The notes under the pieces: generated by a model | What the model was told of the DNA's origin: nothing | Databases searched by the model: none | What the model saw: the letters and a program-made list of their open reading frames with translations, nothing else | Made by a program: the position numbers and the translations under genes | Assembly (NCBI GenBank): GCA_965279355.1 | Contig: OZ257155.1 | Span: forward strand, 4,650,001 to 4,714,000 | Reading direction: 5' to 3' | DNA: 64,000 bases | Source of the DNA: G965279355 sp965279355 | GTDB lineage: Bacteria > Pseudomonadota > Alphaproteobacteria > CACIAM-22H2 | Shown: in pieces, positions 56,711 through 64,000 of the stretch | How the letters are laid out: the number at the start of each line of letters is the position of its first letter | How positions within the stretch are numbered: the first letter of the stretch is position 1

Positions 56711-58675
56711 TTACCGGACGATATTGATCAGCTCGTCGAGCATTTCTTTGATCGCCGAAATGGTGCGCGCTGAGGCCGAATAGGAGTTTTGGACCTGAAG
56801 CATGAAGGCGAGTTCCTGGTCGATATTGACGCCGGATTCGTCTTTCACACGCCGGTCAAAATTTTCCCTGATGACGGTCTGGCTGTTGTATTGCGTCTGC
56901 GTCGCCGATCGGCGGTTCGCCTCGAAGGCGATCATCGCAGATGCGAAGCCTTCGAGCGTCGCTGAAGACGTAAGGCCGGTGTTGATCGAGAATGTCTGCA
57001 GATCTTCGAACATGTCGACAATGTTCGTCACCAGCGTGTTGTCGCCGGTCAATTCGCTTGGCGATTCCCTGCGCGTGCCGTCGCGGGTCCGCCACGGGTT
57101 GTTGATGATGGTCGGATTGACGCGGATAGAGCTCGACAGGCCGGCGACGCCCGAAACCGGCGGCATGACCTGGATGCCTTCGCCCGCCGCAATCGACGCC
57201 TGAAGACCGGTGAGGCCGAGACCGTCCGGCTGGATCAGGAACTGCTGATCCGAGGCCAGACCGCCGGCGGTACCGATCGCGGTGACGGTGTAGATCGTGT
57301 CGTGATTAGCGAATTTGATGCGGGCGCCGACCTGCAGGCCGACCAGACCGGTCATTTCGATTGGCGATGCGGCAAGCGCGCCTTGCCCGGTGGTGCGGGC
57401 GGTCTGGTTGATCACCTGCGGCACGGCCGGCCCGAACATGACCGTGTCGTTGACCGCGACATCCTGCGTCAGGCCGGTTGTCGAGCTGACCTGGGCGAAG
57501 GTGACTTCGTTGGTGGCGGTGTTGAGGCCGGTGATCTGATAGATCGTGTCGTGGCTGCCGAACTTGAGGCTCATGCCGACCGACAGACTGCTGACGTCCT
57601 GGATCTGGATCGTGCTCTGGACGCCGGAAGCCGCCGTGGTGACTGCCGCCTGAACCGCGGAATTTGCCGGCAGGTTCAGGGTGCCGTTCGAAAACAGCTG
57701 AAGGTCTTCGAAATTGTAGTTCTGAATCAGGCGCGCCGCGAGTTCATCGAGCTGCGACTGGGTCTGCGGCAGGTACGTGTCGCGGAGATTGAGGTAGCCC
57801 TTCAGGTGGCCGCCAGTAATATCGGCGGAGATATCCACACCCTTGAGCATGACGCCGCCCAGGCCGCCGTACTGGCTGGAGGGTGGCGGTACATAGCCGT
57901 TGGTCGGCAGGATCACCGGCGTCTTGTTGAACGACATCGGCGGATTGGTTGGGTCGAACGTGACGTCGAGCAGCGAGAGGCCGCTCTTCGTTGAAATCGT
58001 CATCTGCCCGCTGTCGAGCTTGAAATACGTAATGTCGATCTCTTTGGAGACCGCGTTGATCTGCAGGTCGCGCTTGTCTTCGAGCTCGGCGCTGCTCTTG
58101 CCCTGGCTCTGAAGCGTGGCGATCTTGAGGTTGAGATCCGCGATCTCCACGAGCGCGGCATTGACCTTGTCGACGGAAACAGACAAGGCGGCGTCGGCTT
58201 CTTCGCGAAGGCGACGGATATTCGAGGAAATAAAGGTGAAGTTCTGGACAATGCTCTGCGCAGCGTCGATGACCTTCAGCTGGTTGGTCGACAGATCGGG
58301 CGATACCGTCATGCCGCGGAACGCATCGGAGAGCGTCCCGATCTTGTAGGTCATCGAAACCTGATCGCCGGGCTTGCCGAAGATCTGCTCGAAGCGTCCC
58401 ATGAAGTCGTCTTCGACGCCGAGCCGTTCGGACGTCGAGGTGCTGTCGCGCAGCTGCCGCAGCAGGGCTTCGCTGACAAAGCGCTGGAGTTCGCCGGCAC
58501 GGACGCCGCCGTTGATGTCGCCGAAGACGACGGATTCGAGCGGAACTTCCTTGCGGCTATAGCCTTCGACCTGCGCGTTCGAAACGTTGCGCGTGACCGC
58601 ATCGATGCCGGACTGCGCGGCGCGCAGGCCTGACGTCGCGATCAGGAGGGCGTTTGAAAGGGAGGCTGTGCTCAT
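56711..58675 (-). CDS. flgK: Hook-associated protein FlgK
   Basis: This is a 654-aa first junction protein. The N-terminal LSNALLIATSGLRAAQSGIDAVTRNVSNAQVEGYSRKEV and the C-terminal ESGVNIDQELAFMLQVQNSYSASARTISAIKEMLDELINI are classic. LNLRDTYLPQTQSQLDELAARLIQNYN in the centre is also typical. Two inserted modules (LSVGMSLKFGSHDTIYQITGLNTATNEVTF and LQVGARIKFANHDTIYTVTAIG) match those in FlgL. It is first of flgK-flgL-GT-5 behind an excellent sigma-54 promoter with two ftr sites. Confidence 0.93.
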   Translation of the reverse strand: MSTASLSNALLIATSGLRAAQSGIDAVTRNVSNAQVEGYSRKEVPLESVVFGDINGGVRAGELQRFVSEALLRQLRDSTSTSERLGVEDDFMGRFEQIFGKPGDQVSMTYKIGTLSDAFRGMTVSPDLSTNQLKVIDAAQSIVQNFTFISSNIRRLREEADAALSVSVDKVNAALVEIADLNLKIATLQSQGKSSAELEDKRDLQINAVSKEIDITYFKLDSGQMTISTKSGLSLLDVTFDPTNPPMSFNKTPVILPTNGYVPPPSSQYGGLGGVMLKGVDISADITGGHLKGYLNLRDTYLPQTQSQLDELAARLIQNYNFEDLQLFSNGTLNLPANSAVQAAVTTAASGVQSTIQIQDVSSLSVGMSLKFGSHDTIYQITGLNTATNEVTFAQVSSTTGLTQDVAVNDTVMFGPAVPQVINQTARTTGQGALAASPIEMTGLVGLQVGARIKFANHDTIYTVTAIGTAGGLASDQQFLIQPDGLGLTGLQASIAAGEGIQVMPPVSGVAGLSSSIRVNPTIINNPWRTRDGTRRESPSELTGDNTLVTNIVDMFEDLQTFSINTGLTSSATLEGFASAMIAFEANRRSATQTQYNSQTVIRENFDRRVKDESGVNIDQELAFMLQVQNSYSASARTISAIKEMLDELINIVR

Positions 58676-58726
58676 ACCGATACAGTCCTTGGGCGCTATG
58701 TCTGGCTTTGGGCCGTTATAGGATCA

Positions 58727-58741
58727 GCAAGCCACGTGCCA
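58727..58741 (-). promoter_or_regulatory. Sigma-54 promoter of flgK-flgL
   Basis: On the minus strand TGGCACGTGGCTTGC matches the full consensus TGGCACG-N4-TTGC. The expected start is near 58715, giving a leader of about 40 nt. ftr sites begin 71 bp upstream. This is the best sigma-54 promoter in the window. Confidence 0.9.
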
Positions 58742-58811
58742 TCGCTAAACCGGATCAAGATATTGATAAATAAAGATTTTTATGGGATAGGGCGGGCGGT
58801 TAAAAGGCGCG

Positions 58812-58850
58812 TCGGCAAACTCCGCCGGGGTCTCCCGGCAAGATTTGCCG
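58812..58850. promoter_or_regulatory. Paired ftr (FlbD-type) sites upstream of flgK
   Basis: TCGGCAAACTCCGCCGGGG at 58812-58830 and CCCGGCAAGATTTGCCG at 58834-58850 have centres about two turns apart. They lie 71-109 bp upstream of the sigma-54 promoter and 17 bp beyond the end of the flgN-like gene. Confidence 0.8.
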
Positions 58851-58867
58851 ACGGGCAGAAAATCCGG

Positions 58868-59368
58868 TCAGTAACAGCTATTGATGGAGATCGGCGGCGG
58901 CGCGGGCATCCGGCCGTTGCCGTAGCCCTTGCTCATCACGCCGGTGCGGGAATAACCCGCCACCCGCGGCGACAGGGTGTTTGCCGCTTCAACCACGGAT
59001 TTGAGCACACGGTCGTTGGCCTCACGCGTCGAGCGCAGCGCCTTTTCGTTCTGCTTGGCCACCTCGTCGAACTGGAGCATGACCTTTTTCATTTCGTCGC
59101 GGACGACCTGGGTGAGGGCTGCCAGACGGGCCGGGTCTTTTTTCAGTTCATAGACGCGATGGCAATAAATCCTGGTGAGCTGAAGCTTCTCTTCCTGGAG
59201 CGCTTCCATCCCTTTGAAGTCGAACTGCCCGAGGCACTCGTTTTCACGGGTCATGAGGGAGGTGAGGCGGCTAGCGATATCGATGACTTCGTCGAAGGCC
59301 GCGCGGTCCGATACAGGCTTTGCCTCGCCGACGGGTGCAACGGGGACGGCATTAGGCTGCTGGGGCAC
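58868..59368 (-). CDS. flgN: FlgN-like flagellar chaperone
   Basis: This is a 166-aa helical protein. The core ASRLTSLMTRENECLGQFDFKGMEALQEEKLQLTRIYCHRVYELKKDPARLAALTQVVRDEMKKVMLQFDEVAKQNEKALRSTREANDRVLKSVVEAAN (about residues 28-125) has the FlgN helix-pair pattern, with the early LTSLMTRENECL and EALQEEKLQL. FlgN escorts FlgK and FlgL to the export gate, in keeping with flgK being the next operon. The start is GTG at 59368: AGGAGAAA lies 5 nt upstream and the frame overlaps the end of the rod-binding gene by 17 nt. A frame-open extension beyond it is not protein-like. The family call is moderate. Confidence 0.75.
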   Translation of the reverse strand: MPQQPNAVPVAPVGEAKPVSDRAAFDEVIDIASRLTSLMTRENECLGQFDFKGMEALQEEKLQLTRIYCHRVYELKKDPARLAALTQVVRDEMKKVMLQFDEVAKQNEKALRSTREANDRVLKSVVEAANTLSPRVAGYSRTGVMSKGYGNGRMPAPPPISINSCY

Positions 59369-59699
59369 TGGCTTTCTCCTGCATGCGAATGATTTCACGC
59401 GCGACGGCGTCGGCGATGCCGATGCCGCCGGCTTTGGCGATGCCCTTGCCGTATTCATCCACCTGCATCGAGCGGAACATCTTTTCCCCGTTGCCGCCGC
59501 CAAACACGCCGTCGGTCGGCAAGGTGTCGAACATCGGCTGGAGGATCTGGCTCAGGAACATCGCCTCGAATTCACGTCCGATGCGCTGGGCTTCGGCGTG
59601 CGAGGAGGCCGACTTGGCGTCGGGAATGCGCGGCTTGCTGAGCGGTCCGTATTCGAGGGCGGCCGTCGCGGTCGCGGGAAGGGGAATGGCGTTGCTCAT
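59352..59699 (-). CDS. flgJ: Rod-binding protein (FlgJ N-terminal domain type)
   Basis: This is a 115-aa protein consisting only of the rod-binding domain: AQRIGREFEAMFLSQILQPMFDTLPTDGVFGGGNGEKMFRSMQVDEYGKGIAKAGGIGIADAVAREII (residues 36-103). The muramidase domain found in enterobacterial FlgJ is absent, as is normal in alphaproteobacteria; peptidoglycan cutting must come from another enzyme. The start overlaps the flgI stop by ATGA. Confidence 0.92.
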   Translation of the reverse strand: MSNAIPLPATATAALEYGPLSKPRIPDAKSASSHAEAQRIGREFEAMFLSQILQPMFDTLPTDGVFGGGNGEKMFRSMQVDEYGKGIAKAGGIGIADAVAREIIRMQEKASAPAA

Positions 59700-60850
59700 C
59701 AGATGATCTCGATTTCCGCCTGCAGCGCGCCTGCGGCCTTGATCGTCTGCAGGATGGTGATCAGATCGCGGGGGCCGATGCCCAGGGCGTTCAGGCCGTT
59801 GACCAGTTCCTGGAGCGTGACGGTGTTCGGAAGAACGGCCAGACGCTTCTGCGCGCTGTCATCCACTTCGATGTTTGTGCGATCGACGGTTTCCGTGGTG
59901 CCGGTCGTCGAAAACGCGTTCGGTTGCGAAACCTGCGGCGTCTCAGTTATGCGGATGGTCAGGCTGCCCTGGGCGATGGCCACGGTGCTGATGCGCACGC
60001 GCTCGCCCATGACGATGGTGCCTGACTTCTCGTCGATGACGATGCGGGCGATCGTGTCGGGTTCGACGGCCAGCTGCTCGATATCGGTGAGCAGGCCTAC
60101 AATATCGCCCTGGCGGTTGTCGGGCAGGTTTACCGCGATGGTCGCGGGGTCGAGCGACTTGGCGATCGGCTGGCGGGCAAAGGCATTGATGGCCTGCGCG
60201 ACACGGCGCGCGGTTGTCAGATCGGGATTGCGCAGCGAGAGATTGACGGATTTCAGACTGGCGAGCTGGAAGCCGGATTCCCGCTCGATGATGCCGCCGT
60301 TGGAAATACGGCCCGAGGTGGGTGTGCCGCGGGTCACGGTCTGCGCGTTGCCGCCCGCCGTGAAACCGGACACCGCAACGGAGCCTTGCGCGACCGCATA
60401 GACTTCGCCGTCGGCGCCCACGAGTGGCGTGACAAGCAGGGTACCGCCCAGCAGGCTGGTGGCGTCGCCAAGGGCGCCGACACTGACGTCGACCTTCGTG
60501 CCCTGCCGGCCGAAGGCGGGGAGGGTTGCGGTGACCATGACGGCGGCGATATTGCGGGTTCGCAACTGGGCCGCGATGTCCCGGGTGTTGACACCCAGGC
60601 GTTCCAGCATGCCGATGAGGCTCTGCTGCGTAAATGCGGAGTTCTGAAGCGTGTCGCCGGTGGTATTGAGGCCGACGACGAGGCCGTAGCCGACCAGCAT
60701 GTTCTGGCGGACGCCTTCGAAATCGGCGATGTCCTTGATGCGCGTGCGCGCCTGTGCCGCCGCTTCATCAGGCGCGAACGACAGCGCGGCTGCCAGGAAC
60801 GGCAGGGCGAGAAGTGAGCGAAGCACGAGTCGGGTCGCGGTCGTGAACAT
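59699..60850 (-). CDS. flgI: Flagellar P-ring protein FlgI
   Basis: This is a 383-aa periplasmic protein with a signal peptide (LVLRSLLALPFLAAALSFAPDEAAAQ). The mature part opens RIKDIADFEGVRQNMLVGYGLVVGLNTTGDTLQNSAFTQQSLIGMLERLGVN, the P-ring signature. The C-terminus is NTVTLQELVNGLNALGIGPRDLITILQTIKAAGALQAEIEII. It forms the bushing in the peptidoglycan layer. It heads the flgI-flgJ-flgN operon behind a sigma-54 promoter about 49 nt upstream and is divergent from fliX, as in Caulobacter. Confidence 0.96.
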   Translation of the reverse strand: MFTTATRLVLRSLLALPFLAAALSFAPDEAAAQARTRIKDIADFEGVRQNMLVGYGLVVGLNTTGDTLQNSAFTQQSLIGMLERLGVNTRDIAAQLRTRNIAAVMVTATLPAFGRQGTKVDVSVGALGDATSLLGGTLLVTPLVGADGEVYAVAQGSVAVSGFTAGGNAQTVTRGTPTSGRISNGGIIERESGFQLASLKSVNLSLRNPDLTTARRVAQAINAFARQPIAKSLDPATIAVNLPDNRQGDIVGLLTDIEQLAVEPDTIARIVIDEKSGTIVMGERVRISTVAIAQGSLTIRITETPQVSQPNAFSTTGTTETVDRTNIEVDDSAQKRLAVLPNTVTLQELVNGLNALGIGPRDLITILQTIKAAGALQAEIEII

Positions 60851-60910
60851 GTTTGGGTCCTAGCTCGGTCCGCCGCTCTCTCTTGGTGGAGCGGTCGCCG
60901 GACAGGCGTT

Positions 60911-60925
60911 GCGAACCCTGTGCCA
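60911..60925 (-). promoter_or_regulatory. Sigma-54 promoter of flgI
   Basis: On the minus strand TGGCACAGGGTTCGC has a consensus -24 box and a TCGC -12 box with exact spacing. The expected start is near 60899. The 312-bp flgI-fliX gap (60851-61162) holds this promoter and one ftr palindrome. No additional gene is visible there. Confidence 0.78.
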
Positions 60926-61016
60926 GCGCTGTCTGTTTTCAAGCAATTGAAATATAATGATTTTTTTAACCTCAGAGAGGACGCCCCGGACTGGCAGACG
61001 ACCTTTTCTGCCGCCG

Positions 61017-61033
61017 CCCGGCAAAATTTGCCG
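61017..61033. promoter_or_regulatory. ftr (FlbD-type) site between flgI and fliX
   Basis: CCCGGCAAAATTTGCCG is identical over 17 bp to the second site upstream of fliF. It lies 92-108 bp upstream of the flgI sigma-54 promoter and 130 bp upstream of the fliX start, so it could serve both divergent genes. Confidence 0.78.
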
Positions 61034-61162
61034 CCGGCCTTTTTCGCGCCTGTCCCCCGATTTTAACGATCGGGTGTATAGTGAGACCGTTTCGCGCATC
61101 GGCGCGCGGTGCTTGAGTTGAACGATGCGAAAGCTCGAGGCCGGGGCAGGTAAGGGATCGTC

Positions 61163-61597
61163 ATGAAGATCGACCGGCCGGGTTCCGCCAGCGGACCCGC
61201 ATCCGCACGAAAGGGTGAGCGCGCATCCTCTGCGCGGCCAGGCGACTTTGCGCGCTATCTCGATCAGAGCGGCGGACCGGCCGATGTCAGCGCCACGCGT
61301 CCCACAAGTTCCATGGGCGCGGTGCTCGCAGCGCAGATGGTGGACCCCGACGAGGAGCGCCGTCAGGCGTTCAAGCGTGGGCAGGATATTCTCGACCGAC
61401 TCGACGAATTGCGGCACGCCCTTCTGATGGGCAATCTTTCGATGGGCCAGATCCTTGCCCTTCTGAACCAGGTGCGTGACCGCCGGGCCACCATCATGGA
61501 CCCGAAGCTCCGCGAAGTTCTTGATGAAATTGAGCTGCGGGCCGAAGTGGAAGTGGCCAAGTTTGCCGCCGCCGGCGGAAAGCCTCCCGTCCGCTAA
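61163..61597 (+). CDS. fliX: FlbD trans-acting factor FliX
   Basis: This is a 144-aa protein. The N-terminal 45 residues are disordered and basic. The conserved part AFKRGQDILDRLDELRHALLMGNLSMGQILALLNQVRDRRATIMDPKLREVLDEIELRAEVEVAKF (about 70-135) is the class II flagellar assembly regulator FliX. In Caulobacter FliX binds FlbD and couples its activity to completion of the basal body. The ribosome site AAGGGA lies 8 nt before the ATG. Its presence with FlbD and ftr sites shows the complete FliX/FlbD checkpoint is in this window. Confidence 0.92.
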   Translation: MKIDRPGSASGPASARKGERASSARPGDFARYLDQSGGPADVSATRPTSSMGAVLAAQMVDPDEERRQAFKRGQDILDRLDELRHALLMGNLSMGQILALLNQVRDRRATIMDPKLREVLDEIELRAEVEVAKFAAAGGKPPVR

Positions 61598-61744
61598 ACA
61601 GATTTTTAAGCGGCTTACGCTTGAATGGCGCAGGTCGGATTCATATACTCGCGCCGCTTTGGCCGGGTGGCCGGCACCTGCCGCAGAACGCCCGCCTTGC
61701 CGACCGCAACGTAAACGCCACAGTAACGAGATATCAGACACTCC

Positions 61745-62164
61745 ATGTCGTTTCCGCTGTTGCCCCCCGACTACCGTCCGAACGAAAAAGAGCCGTTCAT
61801 GAACCCGCAGATGCGGGAATATTTTCGCCAGAAGCTGATGCGCTGGCGGGCCGAACTGCTCCAGGATTCGTCCGAGACCCTTCAGAACCTGCAGACGGAC
61901 AACACGCCCGAGGCGGATATCGCGGATCGCGCGAGCACCGAAACCGACCGGTCGGTTGAGCTGCGCACCCGCGATCGCGAGCGCAAGCTGATCCAGAAGA
62001 TCGACGAGGCGCTGCGCCGGATCGAGGAGAACTCCTACGGGTATTGCGAGGAGACGGCCGAGCCGATCGGCGTTCGCCGACTTGAGGCCCGCCCGATCGC
62101 CACCCTGAGCGTCGAGGCGCAGGAGCGCCACGAACGGCTCGAGCGAACCCAGCGCGAAGCCTGA
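61745..62164 (+). CDS. dksA: DksA/TraR-family RNA polymerase-binding protein
   Basis: This is a 139-aa protein. The coiled-coil hairpin covers about residues 20-95, with the tip DNTPEADIADRASTETDRSVELRTRDRERKLIQKIDEALRRIEENSYG. The globular part YCEETAEPIGVRRLEARPIATLSVEAQERHERLE keeps only one cysteine of the four zinc ligands. Alphaproteobacterial DksA proteins with a lone cysteine are known and still fold, so this is a variant rather than decay. DksA works with ppGpp at RNA polymerase. A second ATG at 61799 is possible. A perfect terminator follows. Confidence 0.9.
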   Translation: MSFPLLPPDYRPNEKEPFMNPQMREYFRQKLMRWRAELLQDSSETLQNLQTDNTPEADIADRASTETDRSVELRTRDRERKLIQKIDEALRRIEENSYGYCEETAEPIGVRRLEARPIATLSVEAQERHERLERTQREA

Positions 62165-62170
62165 GAACGA

Positions 62171-62196
62171 AAAGGCCGGCTCTGCCGGCCTTTTTT
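62171..62196 (+). terminator. Terminator of dksA
   Basis: AAAGGCCGGC, a TCT loop and GCCGGCC are followed by six T residues directly after the dksA stop. This is a classic intrinsic terminator. Confidence 0.95.
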
Positions 62197-62222
62197 ATTC
62201 GCCCTTTATCTGCCGGATTTCC

Positions 62223-62257
62223 AAAAAAATTGGGCTCCGTCCCGTAGGACGGAGCCC
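62223..62257 (-). terminator. Terminator of flgH
   Basis: On the minus strand GGGCTCCGTCC, a TACG loop and GGACGGAGCCC are followed by AATTTTTTT, about 40 nt after the flgH stop. It faces the dksA terminator and separates the convergent units. Confidence 0.95.
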
Positions 62258-62293
62258 CAGTTGGACCCGGACAGGGTATTACGTCGCCGTCGT

Positions 62294-63052
62294 CTAGAAC
62301 GGCAGTAGGACATCGAGGACCTGCGAGCCCCAGCGGGGCTGCTGCATGTCCATGTGCTGGCCGCGGCCGCCGTAGACGAAGCGGGCTTCAGCAATCTTGT
62401 CGTGGTTCACTTCGTTCGTGGACAGGATATCGGCGGGGCGGATGACGCCGCCGACCTGCAGAACGCGGGTTTCGAAATTCACGCGGACTTCCTGGGTTCC
62501 GTAGACCACCAGGTTTCCGTTCGGCAGGACCTGCGTTACCACGGCGGCGATACGAACGTTGAGAGTGTCGTCGCGCTCGACGGTCCCGGTGCCCTGGTTG
62601 CTCAGGTCGCTGTTGGTCCCGAGCAGCGTCGCTGGTGTGATCGTGCCCTGGGAGCCGGGCAGGCGGTTCCAGATCCGGTTTTCAAACCCAAGAAGATTGG
62701 CTGCGCCCATGTTTTCCGTGTTTTCGCGGGAGCGCGTCGTCGTGTTGGAGAACGAGGCCGTATCCTGGCGGTTGATGACGACGGTCACGATGTCGCCGAC
62801 CGAGTTTGCACGCTGGTCTTTGAGGAAGGCGCGGGAGCCGGAGCGCCACAGGGAGTTCGGCGCGCGTTCCTGGGGTAGAGGGGCGGGCATCGGCATGGTG
62901 ACGGGAGCCTGACGTTCGGCGGGGTTCTGGACCGGAGTGACGGGTGGCTGTTCGCCCAGAGTCGCCAGACGCGTGAAGGTGTTTCCGCAGGCGGTGAGGC
63001 TGGTCGCCATCAAAAGGGCCGTCAGAAGACGCAGGGCGGGAGAGTGAGGCAT
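62294..63052 (-). CDS. flgH: Flagellar L-ring protein FlgH
   Basis: This is a 252-aa outer-membrane lipoprotein. The signal sequence and lipobox are LLTALLMATSLTAC, acylated at Cys22. The core carries NSLWRSGSRAFLKDQRANSVGDIVTVVINRQDTASFSNTT and the C-terminal GGVIRPADILSTNEVNHDKIAEARFVYGGRGQHMDMQQPRWGSQVLDVLLPF, all typical of FlgH. It forms the outer bushing with FlgI. The ATG at 63052 is chosen for a correct lipoprotein leader; an ATG 11 codons upstream gives an unlikely N-terminus. It follows flgA by 29 nt. Confidence 0.95.
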   Translation of the reverse strand: MPHSPALRLLTALLMATSLTACGNTFTRLATLGEQPPVTPVQNPAERQAPVTMPMPAPLPQERAPNSLWRSGSRAFLKDQRANSVGDIVTVVINRQDTASFSNTTTRSRENTENMGAANLLGFENRIWNRLPGSQGTITPATLLGTNSDLSNQGTGTVERDDTLNVRIAAVVTQVLPNGNLVVYGTQEVRVNFETRVLQVGGVIRPADILSTNEVNHDKIAEARFVYGGRGQHMDMQQPRWGSQVLDVLLPF

Positions 63053-63081
63053 GGAGGTCGCTTTCTTTTGAGCGCTGCAGA

Positions 63082-64000
63082 TCAATTGATGGTGGCGAGG
63101 CGCGCGCCGAAGCCGATGGTGACGACATCCGGGCCGGCAACGGTCGCTTCGACGGTCTTGTTGCTCTGCATGTTCATGACGCGGATCACATCCCCGCGGG
63201 CGCCTTCATCGAGCGCACGGCCCTGGGCGGTAAGGGTCATGGCACCGGACTGCAGCCGAATGACGACCGGGCTGTTGCGCGTGACCATGGTCGGGGCGCG
63301 GGTTTCGCTTTCGCGGACCGGCTCGCCGGCGCGCAGCCGGGAGCGCGGCGTGGTGCCGATCAGCCGGGACGTGTCGGTGATGATGTCGCGTGGAAGCTGG
63401 TCTTCGCGGCGATACACAACTTCGAAGTCTTCCTTGCGGATGATCTCGCCGCTGCCGATGGCACGGCGCAGGACCGGGACGGGGCTGGCCGGAAACGTCC
63501 GGCCCTGAACCATCATGCGCTGGCTGCCGGCCTGGTCGCCGCCGCCGACAACCATGGCGCTGAAGCGCCCGGTGGTCAGGTCGTAGTTGAGATTCCGGAC
63601 ATCGATGGACGCCGGCAGCTCGACGGGAATGTTGAGCTCGATATTGCGGTTGTTGAGGTCGATAACGGATTGTGGCGGCATGCCGTCGCGGACGAGTTCG
63701 CGACGCAGGGCGCCCAGGATTTCGGAAGACGTCATTGCCTTGCTGGCCCGCTCGATGACAACACGGTCGGCGCGGGAGAGCGGGCGCCAGGCCACCTTGT
63801 AAATGCGGGCGGCTTCGGCAAGCCAGTTGGAATCGAGGGTCAGGCGGCGACCCGGGGCGGGTGCGTTGATGACCACGATATCGGCGTGCTGGCCGGCATC
63901 GTCGAAAATATCGCCGACACGAACCGTCTCGCCTTCGATGATGACGATAGGCTTCAGGGACGCCGCCAGTGTCGGCATGATGCCGCCGGCCAGCGCCGAG
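63082..64000 (-). CDS. flgA: P-ring assembly chaperone FlgA (partial, N-terminus outside window)
   Basis: About 306 codons are seen. The C-terminal SAF/FlgA domain contains VPVLRRAIGSGEIIRKEDFEVVYRREDQLPRDIITDTSRLIGTTPRSRLRAGEPVRESE and ends with MTLTAQGRALDEGARGDVIRVMNMQSNKTVEATVAGPDVVTIGF, the FlgA signature. An ATG at 63978 exists. However, the frame continues upstream to the window edge as SALAGGIMPTLAASLKP, which looks like the hydrophobic core and end of a secretion signal, so the true start is probably outside. FlgA is periplasmic and helps FlgI assemble. It precedes flgH, the usual order. Confidence 0.9.
   Translation of the reverse strand, partial: SALAGGIMPTLAASLKPIVIIEGETVRVGDIFDDAGQHADIVVINAPAPGRRLTLDSNWLAEAARIYKVAWRPLSRADRVVIERASKAMTSSEILGALRRELVRDGMPPQSVIDLNNRNIELNIPVELPASIDVRNLNYDLTTGRFSAMVVGGGDQAGSQRMMVQGRTFPASPVPVLRRAIGSGEIIRKEDFEVVYRREDQLPRDIITDTSRLIGTTPRSRLRAGEPVRESETRAPTMVTRNSPVVIRLQSGAMTLTAQGRALDEGARGDVIRVMNMQSNKTVEATVAGPDVVTIGFGARLATIN

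Noticed and set aside
61745..62164. Decayed dksA because three zinc-finger cysteines are missing
   Set aside because: The frame is full length with a strong terminator, and alphaproteobacterial DksA proteins with one cysteine are known, so this is a normal variant.

Overview
The window is a GC-rich alphaproteobacterial chromosome segment. The diagnostic genes are the cell-cycle and flagellar regulators ctrA, chpT, sciP, flbD, fliX, flbT and flaF, together with three short (270 to 274 aa) flagellins. CtrA next to fliI, and the FDH3-type formate dehydrogenase set, fit a member of the Hyphomicrobiales (Rhizobiales) of the Bradyrhizobium/Xanthobacteraceae kind. The genus cannot be read from the sequence. 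No rRNA, tRNA, CRISPR array, insertion sequence or phage gene was seen.

Positions 1-12.5 kb are an oxyanion-uptake and formate-oxidation block. A tungstate-type ABC transporter (tupBCA plus a ModA-like binding protein) reads leftwards. Divergent from it run fdhD, mobA, two DUF3305/DUF3306 genes, a TorD-type chaperone, a TAT-tailed peptide, the catalytic, iron-sulfur and cytochrome b subunits of a periplasmic formate dehydrogenase, and an exported seven-bladed WD40 protein. The layout suggests coupled metal uptake, cofactor maturation and enzyme assembly.

Positions 12.6-15.6 kb hold a cytochrome c, the phosphotransferase ChpT, a CheA-P1-like protein whose phospho-accepting histidine is replaced by aspartate, and the master regulator CtrA.

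Positions 15.6-36.7 kb carry flagellar export and switch genes: fliI-fliJ on the plus strand, then on the minus strand fliF-fliG-fliH-fliN-flbD-flhA-flhF-flhG-(fliK-like), sciP, and fliK-flgD-flgE plus a second hook-like gene. Positions 37-59 kb interleave three flagellins, flbT-flaF, flgL and flgK with five genes encoding six TPR/GT41 (O-GlcNAc-transferase/SPINDLY-like) glycosyltransferase modules, one of them a 1209-aa tandem double enzyme. A formyltransferase lies in the same block and a TPR/2OG-Fe(II)-oxygenase-like gene lies by fliJ. This looks like an enlarged flagellin or cell-surface O-glycosylation system. Positions 58.8-64 kb hold flgI-flgJ-flgN, divergent fliX, dksA, flgH and a partial flgA.

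Regulation is legible in the DNA. Four sigma-54 promoters (TGGC-N7-T(T/C)GC) precede fliK, flagellin 2, flgK and flgI. Each has ftr-like palindromes (consensus CCCGGCAAAATTTGCCG, the FlbD-site type) about 70-140 bp upstream. A fifth ftr pair lies before fliF without a sigma-54 promoter. Flagellin 1 instead has a perfect CtrA box (TTAA-N7-TTAA) and a sigma-70 promoter.
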